Positions 28,501-37,196 of a DNA stretch of 60,018 nt are shown here, one piece after another. Numbering within the stretch: position 1 is the stretch's first letter; every line of letters begins with the position of its first letter. Origin of the DNA: a bacterium (GTDB taxonomy: Bacteria; Margulisbacteria; Marinamargulisbacteria; JABIPA01); assembly GCA_018699495.1 (NCBI GenBank), contig JABIQV010000001.1, positions 1-60,018 on the forward strand. The letters run 5' to 3'. The notes beneath the pieces were generated by a model. It ran no database searches, had not been told where the DNA came from, and saw nothing but the letters and a program-made list of their open reading frames with translations. The position numbers and the translations under genes are program-made.

Positions 28501-28992
28501 GAAACCAATGAAAGTATAAAATCGAACTCAGGTCAATTTGGAGTAAAAACCACGACGTTCTCACCAAGTTTAAATATAACGGAAGAGCTGAGCGATGGGG
28601 CCTATACAATCAACGTTGTGGCCTTCGATAATGGAATCAATTCAAGCAGCATGGAGAGCACATTTCTGATTGACGAAAGTGTACTGAGTATTGAAACGGT
28701 ATTTGGCCCAAATCCATGGGATCCTACCATTAAAGAATTAGTTATAGGAATTAACGCTAGCCAAACCATAGACTCCATTCAGGTATATATTTTTGATCAA
28801 CGTCAGCAAAAAATAATGGAAAAAACAATAGACTCTTTCGCGTTTATTGGCGGCGGCTATCATACTATCACTTGGGATGGCCAAACCTCGAATAACAACC
28901 TCGTCAAAAATGGACTCTATTACGGATATATACTTGTTAAATCAAACTCCGGAATCTACAAAGAAAAAATAAAAATCATGGTCTTAAAATAG
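25555..28992 (+). CDS. Large secreted FG-GAP propeller protein with FlgD-like C-terminal domain
   Basis: A 1145-aa surface or secreted protein. Residues 1-28 are a signal peptide. Seven FG-GAP repeats follow at about 52, 115, 178, 250, 319, 385 and 450, each with a calcium loop of the type D-x-N-G-D-x-x-x-D (for example DFNGDGIGD, DVNGDGFSD, DINGDGLDD), predicting a seven-bladed integrin-alpha-like propeller. Residues 490-1040 are Ig-like/bacterial adhesin-like modules. The last 95 residues (from VFGPNPWDP, with TITWDGQTSNN and NGLYYGYILVKS) are a FlgD-type Ig fold typical of envelope proteins in several candidate phyla. It lies between two PorV-like genes, suggesting a surface complex. Adhesion is an inference. 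Confidence 0.85.
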   Translation: MSIHKSFYSILLIFFLFLEQSSFSLSFSDNITEIKGTASRQYLGRNMVSISDINGNHKPDLLITAPEFNTSSGKYYIFFDYSLDDVSLSDTDADLQSTTGIEGSLFSKNIVGNGDFNGDGIGDFVIAIPEFSPQQLFLIAGDKDENINLVNASVSIISQETILNKGAELSSSLSLSGDVNGDGFSDLLIGADFSDSSVGTNTGSSFLLLGRDDMSSLLNLELNQSTTMNIEFIGSSEFEHFGYSVAILPDINGDGLDDIMISSFDHTSQFSKATYLFYGSKLTFDPSKTKQLLKAENADASFIHTSDSGFGDTVIGLGDINGDLFGDFAISAPFSDEGDGNIFIFLGGKGTPYSEKNMPAIEQSMTIQGTNQSSLGFHSLTRLGDINGDNLQDIGIGSYFSNNQKGEVYIFLGKTGFEKGSNLLVTLADITLTPDSTSERMGYSLSPGDDFNQDYIDEFFISARESGDVTDKMGILRAFSLRSNIIPTTIGPFSVFTDSARTSLATTVKNTDVLYLRIEANDPTSSTENIIQIVAEFETHSISVNMVETTTSSGIYEGAVRVSSGRSSKLLSQISADKGKPIKFTYDDATLATVDVINSTPEVVSFSISQSGIGSETSVELSYVVSDGNFDKFNFSESPSQIQQFNFIAEEWENLSDLDGALTNLSSSPRGITYSRANTVNVGNIEETIQIRIRPSDDEGLGAYFESNSIVVDNTNPSPPTLNSISTKSALNITVSGKAEPSSLVNVYRTNSSQDTWELTATTTADSQGDFMAFPVPLTDTLSFIAGKSVDSVGNESITSNVISVSFGTIDYGESSGQLSISFSLAKNTVTSDQTIDFLEIPTQNLEALTGPPPPFYSFESSFKIGDEKNSLSSSVLTTLTFTDILTSTSDIKLMIWSATSATWKEMEIKTISVGEISYNMSSFGYYSIIGLNDKTAPKISDLLINNMPINSTFYYTNTPFITVNIEDADSGVSSYSISLKNETNESIKSNSGQFGVKTTTFSPSLNITEELSDGAYTINVVAFDNGINSSSMESTFLIDESVLSIETVFGPNPWDPTIKELVIGINASQTIDSIQVYIFDQRQQKIMEKTIDSFAFIGGGYHTITWDGQTSNNNLVKNGLYYGYILVKSNSGIYKEKIKIMVLK

Positions 28993-29005
28993 AGGAATGT
29001 AATCA

Positions 29006-30523
29006 ATGCAATCGATAAAAACATCTAATAAACTAGCAACTCAATGTTTTATAATCTTATTTACAACCTGGATATGTTCGACTTCCATCACTTCAAATAC
29101 AGAGTTTTCAAGAAATGTATTTGACGCCAGTATCTCAGCGATTGGCGGGGCAAGCATAGGAAAAAAAGACCTTCCCTCAAGTATTTTCTACAACTGGGCA
29201 GCTCCTTCCAATAAAACAATGTCCATTATGTTTCAATCTGGTTCAATTTTAGACGCGCCTTATCTGGTATCTGCGGGTGAACTAAATTTGATAGTACCTT
29301 TTAGAATTGCATATCTTTCTCAAACTGACTCAAATATCCCTGAATCTATAATTAACGATCTTGGCATCCCTGAAATGACAAATGAGACAATGACTCAATC
29401 TTTCCAAGAGTTATTAGTCTCTTTCTCGCACAACGTAATGGGAATAGATGTTGGTTGGCTCTTAGATTACTCGTTTGAATCTCTTCACAAAGAAACCGGC
29501 CAGGCTATAAGTCTTGGCGTTGCTCTTAGAAAAGAGTTTCAATTCCTTGGAATAACGGGGGGCGTTGGAGTTAGTACAAGAGACCTAATTTCTGGAGGTC
29601 AGGTTTGGACAACTGGGTTAACCGAAGTAATTTCTCCGTTTACGGCAGTTGCTCTTGATATATTTTTAACAAAAGACATCCATGTTGTGACTGGTTTAAA
29701 AATCTCGAACGAGTACCCTCTTATATATAGCTTCGGATCTGAGTACTCAGTCTATCAATCCCCAGCCGCGACCGTGATTGCACGTGCTGGTCTTGAGACG
29801 GAAAATTTGAGACTTGGGCTTGGACTCAATTTTCAGGGATATCTACTCAACTATGCGTATTCCATGCAAAACTACTCATTTATTGAAAATGAACATCAAG
29901 TCTCATTTCAACTTAATCTAAACAAATTCCAACAAGTGTTTAATAAAAATTCTCACCAGAAGACTAATACCTTTCAGCATTTAAATACCCCCACATCACA
30001 AAAGTATAAAGTTGGTTTCAAAAATACCGAATCCCCTCAGTCTTCATCACTGTTTAACAACACAATTTCTTCATTAAAAAATCAAAAAACAGCCATTCCA
30101 ACAAAAAGATTATCACCCGAATTCTATAGTCTAAAACAAGCGCCTGAAAAAAACCTTCTACCCAGTGTTGCACCCCCTACTCTTGTTTTTTCGGCCCTTC
30201 TATCTAAAACAAAAAATAGCCAAAAACTAAAAATCGAGGAGTTCAACTCTATAGAAACTAAAAATATAAATAATGAAAATGACCAATTAATTAAAAAGCG
30301 AACATACCCTGTCCCATTTTTACTGGATTTTACATTTAACAAAAAAAGGTACAGTTTTGAGGTTTCTACTACTAAGACGGGGTACACAATTATTTCGGGG
30401 TCCCTCTCCAAAGGCGCAAAAATTCTTGTTCAAAATGAAATCTTACCCCTAAAGTCGAATCAATTATTCAAAAAGTTTAAGTTAGAAGAGACTCCTGTAT
30501 CAATCTTAATATTTTTCGAATAG
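29006..30523 (+). CDS. PorV/UPF0164-like outer-membrane protein with extra C-terminal domain
   Basis: A 505-aa protein. A signal peptide (about 1-31) precedes NVFDASISAIGGASIGKKDLPSSIFYNWAAPS, a plug-like sequence similar to the PorV/UPF0164 family. Strand-like segments continue to about residue 310. A polar N/T/S-rich linker (310-430) leads to a small C-terminal domain (430-505) that I do not recognise. AGAGGA precedes the ATG, 13 nt after the FG-GAP gene, so the two are cotranscribed. The neighbour relation suggests it exports, anchors or contacts the FG-GAP protein; this is inference. Confidence 0.65.
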   Translation: MQSIKTSNKLATQCFIILFTTWICSTSITSNTEFSRNVFDASISAIGGASIGKKDLPSSIFYNWAAPSNKTMSIMFQSGSILDAPYLVSAGELNLIVPFRIAYLSQTDSNIPESIINDLGIPEMTNETMTQSFQELLVSFSHNVMGIDVGWLLDYSFESLHKETGQAISLGVALRKEFQFLGITGGVGVSTRDLISGGQVWTTGLTEVISPFTAVALDIFLTKDIHVVTGLKISNEYPLIYSFGSEYSVYQSPAATVIARAGLETENLRLGLGLNFQGYLLNYAYSMQNYSFIENEHQVSFQLNLNKFQQVFNKNSHQKTNTFQHLNTPTSQKYKVGFKNTESPQSSSLFNNTISSLKNQKTAIPTKRLSPEFYSLKQAPEKNLLPSVAPPTLVFSALLSKTKNSQKLKIEEFNSIETKNINNENDQLIKKRTYPVPFLLDFTFNKKRYSFEVSTTKTGYTIISGSLSKGAKILVQNEILPLKSNQLFKKFKLEETPVSILIFFE

Positions 30524-30671
30524 AGTTCCCTTTTTGCTATTACATACACGACCACGCAAAATTTAGCTTTTGCCCTAGATTTAAGCATAAGCATTTAAAG
30601 GTTTAGCTTTCTAAAATTTTTTCTATTTATGTAGCCCTAAAAACATCCGAACTGTTTATATTGAACCATTA

Positions 30672-31298
30672 CTAATTAGTATCCCCATCAGATACCGCAT
30701 CAGCATCAATTTTCTTCTTAATTTTCATAATGGATGCTTTATAAATACGAGAAATTTGAGACTCGGAAATTCCGAATTTCCCACCAATCTCCTTAAATGT
30801 CATATCATTTTTTGTATGAAGAACTACTATTTTTTTTTCTCTATAATTCAAACCACTCATCGCTTGATTTAGCTGGATTCCCGTTTCGATCTGATTCTCA
30901 AAATCCGCCCTTTTGTTAATCGCCATAAATACATAAGCTGCGTCTGTAATCCAATCATAAAACCGAGTTGGATCCGACTTTGATATATATCGTATATGAT
31001 CTTTCATTGCCCCCAAAATTCGTCTCTGTGCCAATGGCCACACATCTGGGCATAATTCCGGGTCCCAAACCTTAATCGTCTCAAGAAACTCCAATTGAGA
31101 GATAGTCCTCAGATCATCGATTTCACTTTCCCCTACATACTTCGGTAAATACTTCACATAACGACGTAACACCATTTCTAAACGATTTGAAAAGGCGTCA
31201 ATGATGATAATGTCCCAAGTCTCAAGGAGAGATATTTTTATTGAGTTTAAAACAGGTTCACGAATCGATTCCCAAATACCTTTTGTTTCTTTCTTCAA
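30672..31298 (-). CDS. FliA-like sigma-70 family factor, TTG start
   Basis: A 208-aa sigma factor at the end of the flagellar operon, the usual place of fliA (sigma-28). Region 2 (about 40-105) has the WDPELCPDVWPLAQRRILGAMKDHIRYI pattern related to FliA's GAMxDxLR. Region 4 (about 152-196) has LNYREKKIVVLHTKNDMTFKEIGGKFGISESQISRIY. The segment between them is only about 45 residues, so region 3 is shortened or missing; FliA proteins are usually near 240 aa. The start is TTG, right after the stop of the 87-aa ORF; an in-frame TGA lies just upstream. Likely controls late flagellar genes. Confidence 0.82.
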   Translation of the reverse strand: MKKETKGIWESIREPVLNSIKISLLETWDIIIIDAFSNRLEMVLRRYVKYLPKYVGESEIDDLRTISQLEFLETIKVWDPELCPDVWPLAQRRILGAMKDHIRYISKSDPTRFYDWITDAAYVFMAINKRADFENQIETGIQLNQAMSGLNYREKKIVVLHTKNDMTFKEIGGKFGISESQISRIYKASIMKIKKKIDADAVSDGDTN

Positions 31299-31299
31299 A

Positions 31300-31563
31300 T
31301 TAAAGGTTCAACTTTTTCATTATTTTGTCTAACAAGTTGGCCTCGTTAATGTAGCTCATTTTATCCTCAGAGAATAATGCTTTGCATACATCTCTATATA
31401 AATTTGACACGTTTTCTCTGAGCTCAGATTTGACGGTAGTATCTTTAATATTTAACTTTTTAAGCTCATAATTAATTTTTCGTTTCTCAGAATCCTCAAC
31501 CCCATGCCTTTTCCTATAAATACTTTGGGGAACTTTTTTGACATAAAAATTATCGTCTGTCAT
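31300..31563 (-). CDS. Small hypothetical protein in the flagellar operon
   Basis: An 87-aa charged, soluble, mostly helical protein (KKVPQSIYRKRHGVEDSEKRK ... LDKIMKKLNL). I do not recognise the family. Its ATG overlaps the flhA stop by one base (TAATG) and its stop touches the fliA-like TTG, so it is translated with both. In many bacteria flhF and flhG occupy this position between flhA and fliA; this ORF is far too small to be either. A chaperone or anti-sigma role would fit the location, but the sequence does not show it. Confidence 0.7.
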   Translation of the reverse strand: MTDDNFYVKKVPQSIYRKRHGVEDSEKRKINYELKKLNIKDTTVKSELRENVSNLYRDVCKALFSEDKMSYINEANLLDKIMKKLNL

Positions 31564-33647
31564 TACATTTCATCTGAACTAATAACCCCAATAGACTGAA
31601 CTTTTACCTGAGGTACAATTTCATTATAAGACAGAACCGCAAGAAAGGGATAATTTCTCTCTGTAAACTTTTTGAAATGTGTTCGTAACCGCGGAGAGCA
31701 AAGTGAGACAGGTGGTTTTTCCATTTTTCTGAAATTAGACATATGTTCACCTACTTGGCTCAAAACTTTTTCACCAACCTGAGGGTCCAGGGCTAAAAAG
31801 CTACCGTATTCCGATTGGTGAATAGAATTAATCATGGTTTCCTCTAATCTAGGATCAATCGTAAAAACTGTAATCGTATCGTCCTTATCCATATATTTAC
31901 TGCATATTTGTCGTGATAACGATTGTCTCACATATTCTGCCAATAAATTTGTATCCCTAGACACATGCGCATAATCCGCTAATCGTTCCAAAATAGTTGA
32001 AAGGTCTCTAATCGAAACACGTTCCTTAACCAACGCTTGAAGAACCTTATGCACCTGCCCTAAAGAAAGCATATCCGGAACCAACTCCCGAACAATAGCG
32101 GCATTAGAACTTTTAACTAACTCCATTAATGATTGTACATTTTGACGCGTAATAATGTCATCCGCATTTTGCTTAATGACCTCTGAAAAATGATTCGATA
32201 TGAAATCCGTAATATTCTGAGCTGCTATTACATTTTCTTGAAGCCTTTCAATTTGGTCTTCTGAAACCCATGCTCCAGGCTGTAAATTAGTAGGATCTAC
32301 TGCCTCTATTCCGTTTATACCTTTTCTCTTGAGTTCAGCCGAGGTTCGCTGTACAAAAAAATGTCCTGGAAGGGCCTCTCCCAATGCGATCCTTGTACCT
32401 CGAATATCCATTTGATATTGGTTAGGGGGAAGACTCAAATCATCCATTACTCGAACACCTGGTATAACAAACCCTAATTCTTGTCCAATGTGGTAGCGTA
32501 CCAATGTAATTCGTTCTAATAAAGGGCCATTTTGACTCGGATCAATTAACGGAACCAAATTCCGACCAGTTTTCATACTGATTGGATCTAACGCTAGGGT
32601 TCCAAGTAAATTTTCAGGTTTTTTCATCGCATCTTTTGCCGATTCTTGTCCAGAATCTACATTTAACTCTTCTTCTTGTTTTTGTTTTCTTAAAATCACG
32701 TAGGAAAGACAAGCCACCCCTCCAGATATTGCCAGGAAAGGTACCGTAGGCAACCCAGGGACGATTGCAAATAAGAGTAAAATGAAAGATGTAACAGCAA
32801 ATGCTTTTGGCTGTGTAAAAATTTGTGCCGCTATATCTTTTCCTAGACTTTCTGCAGATGCCGACTTAGTAACAACCAAACCTGTTGCGATTGATATTAA
32901 AAGTGCAGGAACCTGAGAAACAAGACCATCACCAATCGATAGCGTTGTAAAAATTTTAGCCGCCTCTCCTGCCGCTAACCCTTGCATAGCAACCCCAATG
33001 GCTAAACCACCTACAATATTAATAATCATGATGATGATACCCGCAATAGCATCCCCTTTAACAAATTTATTCGCACCATCCATAGATCCAAAAAATTGAG
33101 ATTCTTTGCCTAACTTCTCTCGTCTGTCTTTTGCCTGACTAGCATCAATCAATCCCGCATTTAAATCCGCATCAATACTCATTTGTTTACCAGGCAACGC
33201 ATCAAGGGTAAACCTCGCAGCAACCTCAGCAACCCGTTCTGATCCTTTTGTAATTACCATAAATTGCACCAAAGTAATAATACAAAAGGCGACTATCCCT
33301 ACAACAAAATTTCCTCCAGTAACAAACTCCGCAAAGGCAATAACCACCGTCCCATCAAATTTCTTACCTAAGCTCAAAATTAATTTTGTGGATGCAACGT
33401 TAATAGATAGCCGGTAAAGAGTTACCACTAACAACAGGGAAGGGAATGCTGCAAAATCTAACGGTTCCGCCAAGTACATAGCTATTAAAAGAATAGAAAC
33501 CGAAACCGCAATATTAAGAACCATTAAAATATCTAGAAGTGCAGAAGGAATGGGAACGATCATTAACGTCATAATCAATATAAGTACAATAGCCAACAAT
33601 ACGTCGGCTAAGGTAAACAGTTCTTTTAAAGTGCTTAATTTCATCAT
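31563..33647 (-). CDS. flhA: Flagellar export gate protein FlhA
   Basis: A 694-aa FlhA, the nonameric export gate of the flagellar type III system. The N-terminal half holds about eight membrane helices with the conserved cytoplasmic FHIPEP-region pattern GKQMSIDADLNAGLID ... DRREKL. The second half (from about 340) is the cytosolic ring that binds substrate-chaperone complexes. The start is the ATG at 33647, immediately after the flhB stop (TAATATG); the frame extends further upstream only through a non-homologous stretch. Length is normal. Confidence 0.97.
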   Translation of the reverse strand: MMKLSTLKELFTLADVLLAIVLILIMTLMIVPIPSALLDILMVLNIAVSVSILLIAMYLAEPLDFAAFPSLLLVVTLYRLSINVASTKLILSLGKKFDGTVVIAFAEFVTGGNFVVGIVAFCIITLVQFMVITKGSERVAEVAARFTLDALPGKQMSIDADLNAGLIDASQAKDRREKLGKESQFFGSMDGANKFVKGDAIAGIIIMIINIVGGLAIGVAMQGLAAGEAAKIFTTLSIGDGLVSQVPALLISIATGLVVTKSASAESLGKDIAAQIFTQPKAFAVTSFILLLFAIVPGLPTVPFLAISGGVACLSYVILRKQKQEEELNVDSGQESAKDAMKKPENLLGTLALDPISMKTGRNLVPLIDPSQNGPLLERITLVRYHIGQELGFVIPGVRVMDDLSLPPNQYQMDIRGTRIALGEALPGHFFVQRTSAELKRKGINGIEAVDPTNLQPGAWVSEDQIERLQENVIAAQNITDFISNHFSEVIKQNADDIITRQNVQSLMELVKSSNAAIVRELVPDMLSLGQVHKVLQALVKERVSIRDLSTILERLADYAHVSRDTNLLAEYVRQSLSRQICSKYMDKDDTITVFTIDPRLEETMINSIHQSEYGSFLALDPQVGEKVLSQVGEHMSNFRKMEKPPVSLCSPRLRTHFKKFTERNYPFLAVLSYNEIVPQVKVQSIGVISSDEM

Positions 33648-33648
33648 A

Positions 33649-34716
33649 TTATTGGTAGGCTCGTTTCTTTTTAAGATTATACACAAATGCTAATATCTCT
33701 GCTACCAGCTTGTAATATTCTGGAGGCACTTCCGCATTAACTTCTGTAATTGGATATAGCGCTTGAGCGAGAAGGGGGTTTTCAATTATTGGAATATTGT
33801 TTTCAAGTGCAAGTTGCTTAATTTGCTTCGCTACTAGCCGCTTTCCCTTTGCCACCAATACAGGGGCTCGCATACTATTATGCTTATACCGAATAGCTAA
33901 TGCGATATACACAGGATTTGTGACAACAACATCAGCTCCCGGAACAGACCCCATTTGTCGTCCCTGAGACATTTGTCTAGCCGCATCTTTCTGTCGTTGC
34001 TTAATTTGAGGGTCCCCTTCAAGCCGTTTGTACTCATCCTTTATTTCTTTTTTTGACATTTTCAACCCTTTTATATGTTCGTGCTTTTGATATAAATAAT
34101 CAAAAATTGCAATGACAAAATATAATCCAGCCAGCCGATTTATCACCTTTACAACCAAATGCCCTGTGAATTCCATTAACTGCCACAACGATAACTGTTG
34201 CCCAAGCAATACCATGAAAAACTCATCCTTAATTGCCCCGTACAACAACATTATGACCAAAGTCATCTTAATAAGAGACTTCGCTAGCTCAACATACTGC
34301 TTAGCTGAAAAAAACTTTTTAACACCTTCTAAAGGGTTTAGCTTCGACAATTTAGGAATTAAAGGATCCCCTGAAATCAAAAACCCAGTTTGTAAGGCCT
34401 CTATAATTAAGGCTACAATGGTATTTGTTACTAAGATTGGTAGCAAACAAGCAAAGCTAGTTGTCAAGACGTATCGGAGAAGAACGCCTACAGTAGCGGC
34501 ACTAAACTCTTCAGGAATTTGTCCAAAAGTATAATTTGATAGATTTGCTATCCGATCCCACATGGATTTAGCCGTCGCCTTAAAAATGGCAAAAGCGACA
34601 ATCATCAAGACAGCGCCAGTTATTTCCTTGCTTTTTGCTATTTGACCTTTTTTTCTTGCCTCCCTCATTTTATGAGGGGTAGGCTCTTCGGTCTTTTCTG
34701 CTGAATCGTCTCCCAT
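33649..34716 (-). CDS. flhB: Flagellar export protein FlhB with altered autocleavage motif
   Basis: A 355-aa FlhB that sets the substrate switch from hook to filament proteins. Four membrane helices occupy residues 30-210, followed by the linker and the cytosolic domain. The cleavage motif NPTH, nearly invariant in flagellar FlhB, reads NPVY here (267-270), within GADVVVTNPVYIALAIRY. Asn and Pro needed for cleavage remain; Thr and His do not. Downstream motifs (APVLVAKG, ENNIPIIENPLLAQALY) are typical. AAAGGA lies before the ATG. It is placed between fliR and flhA. Confidence 0.96.
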   Translation of the reverse strand: MGDDSAEKTEEPTPHKMREARKKGQIAKSKEITGAVLMIVAFAIFKATAKSMWDRIANLSNYTFGQIPEEFSAATVGVLLRYVLTTSFACLLPILVTNTIVALIIEALQTGFLISGDPLIPKLSKLNPLEGVKKFFSAKQYVELAKSLIKMTLVIMLLYGAIKDEFFMVLLGQQLSLWQLMEFTGHLVVKVINRLAGLYFVIAIFDYLYQKHEHIKGLKMSKKEIKDEYKRLEGDPQIKQRQKDAARQMSQGRQMGSVPGADVVVTNPVYIALAIRYKHNSMRAPVLVAKGKRLVAKQIKQLALENNIPIIENPLLAQALYPITEVNAEVPPEYYKLVAEILAFVYNLKKKRAYQ

Positions 34717-34737
34717 AGGTTCCTTTTAATTACTAAA

Positions 34738-35508
34738 TTATAACTGCATCAAATATAACACTCGAATCGTGTGTTCCGTTAAATCTTCCAACATTATAAA
34801 TATACTTTGAATCATTCCTGGTGCAATAGCCAAAAATATTATTAAACTAATCGTTGGCTTTAATTGAAACCCTAATTGAAATACATTAACCTGTGGCGCT
34901 ACACGACTTAACATTCCAAATGAAAAATCGACTAAAAAAACAATCAATAATATAGGAACCGAAAGTTGAAGAGCCAGTCCAAATAAGTCCGTCCCTAAAT
35001 TGGCAATATACTTCCCTGCCAAAGAAAAATTAGGAATAACACCGATCGGAATCAAAGAAAAACTTTTATGCACCATCGCTATTACCATATGATGTCCGTT
35101 AATTTGCAAAAACATCATTATGGATGTCCATTCCAATAAAAGTGATATTAGCGTACTTGTTCTCCCTGTTAAGGGGTTTAACAAGGAGGCTACACTCAAC
35201 CCGGCCTGGGTATCCATTAAGGAGCCTCCAAATTCAATAGCAACCAAAATTGCCTCTGACACAAAGCCTATAGTGACTCCAATTAATACCTCTACAACCA
35301 ATGCAAGTACAAACGTAATTAAAGTATCTGGAGGAGTGATAGGTAAAGGAACCAAAAATACGAGTAACGTAGACGCCCAAAAAATTAGCGTAACTTTGCT
35401 CATTGCAAATACTTGCTTTTTATTAAAAAACGGAGCTACTGTAACCATACCTGCAAGTCTGCCAAACACTAAAAAAAAGGCAGTTAATTGTGTAAGTGTA
35501 AAAACCAT
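34738..35508 (-). CDS. fliR: Flagellar export protein FliR
   Basis: A 256-aa inner-membrane protein with about six hydrophobic segments, part of the FliPQR export core. It shows the family pattern FLVFGRLAGMVTVAPFF at the N-terminus, VLIGVTIGFVSEAI and GGSLMDTQAGLS in the middle, and LLIVFLVDFSFGMLSRVAPQVNVF near the end. The start is 3 nt after the fliQ stop. The length is normal. Confidence 0.95.
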   Translation of the reverse strand: MVFTLTQLTAFFLVFGRLAGMVTVAPFFNKKQVFAMSKVTLIFWASTLLVFLVPLPITPPDTLITFVLALVVEVLIGVTIGFVSEAILVAIEFGGSLMDTQAGLSVASLLNPLTGRTSTLISLLLEWTSIMMFLQINGHHMVIAMVHKSFSLIPIGVIPNFSLAGKYIANLGTDLFGLALQLSVPILLIVFLVDFSFGMLSRVAPQVNVFQLGFQLKPTISLIIFLAIAPGMIQSIFIMLEDLTEHTIRVLYLMQL

Positions 35509-35511
35509 TTT

Positions 35512-35781
35512 CTATTGTGAATAAAGCGGAATATTTTCCCAAAGACCTAAAGCCATTTCCATGACCAACCGGGACATCCATGGGAAGGTAGCCCCTATCA
35601 CTATCATTACCACAACCATTTTAGGAACAAACGTAAGTGTTTGTTCTTGAATTTGCGTAACAGCTTGAAAAACTGCAACAATTAGCCCTATAGCCAACCC
35701 CAATCCTACGCTGGGCATCGACACAAGCAATGTTACTTGTATTGCCTGATTCAAAATAGCTGTTACTGTATCTATATTCAT
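35512..35781 (-). CDS. fliQ: Flagellar export protein FliQ
   Basis: An 89-aa two-helix membrane protein of the FliPQR export core. Family sequence: TLLVSMPSVGLGLAIGLIVAVFQAVTQIQEQTLTFVPKM, then a second hydrophobic helix. The ATG overlaps the fliP stop by four nt (ATGA), and fliR follows within 3 nt, indicating tight coupling. Confidence 0.95.
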   Translation of the reverse strand: MNIDTVTAILNQAIQVTLLVSMPSVGLGLAIGLIVAVFQAVTQIQEQTLTFVPKMVVVMIVIGATFPWMSRLVMEMALGLWENIPLYSQ

Positions 35782-36530
35782 TGAAAGCTTATTAATAAAC
35801 CTCTAATAATTAAATTCCACCCGTCTGTTAAAACAAACAATAAGATCTTAAATGGAAGAGAGATCATTGCAGGAGATAACATAAACATTCCTAAAGATAA
35901 CAAGATATTTGAAACGATAAGGTCAATAACGACAAACGGAATAAATAATAAAAATCCAATCTGAAATGCAGTTTTTAATTCAGAAATCACAAACGCTGGT
36001 ACCAACACGAAAATTGGGACCTTTTCATAATCATTTACACTCTTCATTTGAGAAAACTCGAGAAACAGGGCTAAATCTTTATCTCTAATAAACTTCAGCA
36101 TAAAATTCCTAAAAGGCTTTGCTCCCAATTGAATCGCTTCATTTTGAGAAATTTTTCCCGATTTATAAGGTTTAACTGCTGACTCATTGACTTCATTCCA
36201 TGTCGGTGTCATCACAAATATAGTCATAAACATCGCAAGCGCAATGATAATGGGGCTAGGAGGACTAGACTGAGTTCCAATAGCCTGTCTTATCATGCTC
36301 AGAACAATAACCGTCCTTAAAAAGGATGTCGTAGATATTAGAAAAAAGGGAATTAACCCAATAGAAGATAAAGCAATAAGTAAATTAATAGTTGATGTGA
36401 ACCCTGATGGTTTTAAAATTGTTTCTATGTCTAATCCCGAAAAAGGTCCGGCTCCAATTTCTTGGGCAAGCACAATCGACGGTATAAAAACGATTAGAAA
36501 GGTAATAAACTTAACAAATTTATTTTTCAT
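35778..36530 (-). CDS. fliP: Flagellar export protein FliP
   Basis: A 250-aa membrane protein with a cleavable signal peptide (about 1-22), like FliP elsewhere. Family signatures: FLRTVIVLSMIRQAIGTQ, MFMTIFVMTPTWNEVN and FVVIDLIVSNILLSLGMFMLSP. ATG at 36530 is used; a TTG two codons upstream overlaps the fliO stop. fliO lies upstream and fliQ downstream. Confidence 0.96.
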   Translation of the reverse strand: MKNKFVKFITFLIVFIPSIVLAQEIGAGPFSGLDIETILKPSGFTSTINLLIALSSIGLIPFFLISTTSFLRTVIVLSMIRQAIGTQSSPPSPIIIALAMFMTIFVMTPTWNEVNESAVKPYKSGKISQNEAIQLGAKPFRNFMLKFIRDKDLALFLEFSQMKSVNDYEKVPIFVLVPAFVISELKTAFQIGFLLFIPFVVIDLIVSNILLSLGMFMLSPAMISLPFKILLFVLTDGWNLIIRGLLISFQ

Positions 36531-36536
36531 TAACAA

Positions 36537-36776
36537 TTAAACCCACTTGTGCAATACCTCTATAGACTTAGAATTACTTGCCACAAGAACCTTAATATTA
36601 TTACACTCCAAGTATACCAAAGAAGAATTTGAATCGACTGGCATTCTATCCAGAATTTTTATGTCCCCAGAAAACTTCTTTCTATATATCCCCTTAGTAA
36701 ACTTCTGTATAATAAACAGCATTCCAATGAGTACACCAAGCGTTAAGATTACTTGAATGTAATAAGAAGTGGCCAT
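36537..36776 (-). CDS. fliO: FliO-like flagellar assembly protein
   Basis: A 79-aa protein with one N-terminal membrane helix (7-25) and a small soluble part with IKILDRMPVDSNSSLVYLECNNIKVLVASNS. This matches the compact FliO, which stabilises FliP during export-gate assembly. Sequence conservation of FliO is weak, so the name relies on size, topology and its place between fliN and fliP. Confidence 0.78.
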   Translation of the reverse strand: MATSYYIQVILTLGVLIGMLFIIQKFTKGIYRKKFSGDIKILDRMPVDSNSSLVYLECNNIKVLVASNSKSIEVLHKWV

Positions 36777-37196
36777 TTATTTTTCTGACGACAAGATATT
36801 AGTAACTCTTAGGCCATAATTATTGTCAATCGCGACCACTTCTCCCTGAGCTATAGTTTGACCATTGACGACTAAGTCTAACGGCTCTCCGACTAATCTC
36901 TCTAGCTCTATTATTGACCCTTCAGAAAGTTCGTAAACTTCTTTTAAAGATAGATTAGAACGTCCAAGTTCAACAGAAACACTAACAGGGATGCTACTAA
37001 AAATATCCTGTTCTAAAACAGACGACCCTTCTATACTTGCCAATTTGGGAAATTGAATATTGGATACATTTGGAGCGGCTACAGAGCGAGTTGGATCTTC
37101 CTCTCTACTCGACACTTGAGGGTCCATAGAAAAAGCTTGTTCCATTATCGGGTCAATATCTTCTAAGGGATCTTTAATACCGGAATTATTTGTCAT
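36777..37196 (-). CDS. fliN: Flagellar motor switch protein FliN
   Basis: A 139-aa C-ring protein. The N-terminal 65 residues are acidic and unstructured; the C-terminal SpoA domain has IPVSVSVELGRSNLSLKEVYELSEGSIIELERLVGEPLDLVVNGQTIAQGEVVAIDNNYGLRV-type sequence (the blocks VSVELGRS, GSIIELER and VNGQTIAQGEVV are diagnostic). Its start overlaps the ParA-like gene by 11 nt. Confidence 0.95.
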   Translation of the reverse strand: MTNNSGIKDPLEDIDPIMEQAFSMDPQVSSREEDPTRSVAAPNVSNIQFPKLASIEGSSVLEQDIFSSIPVSVSVELGRSNLSLKEVYELSEGSIIELERLVGEPLDLVVNGQTIAQGEVVAIDNNYGLRVTNILSSEK

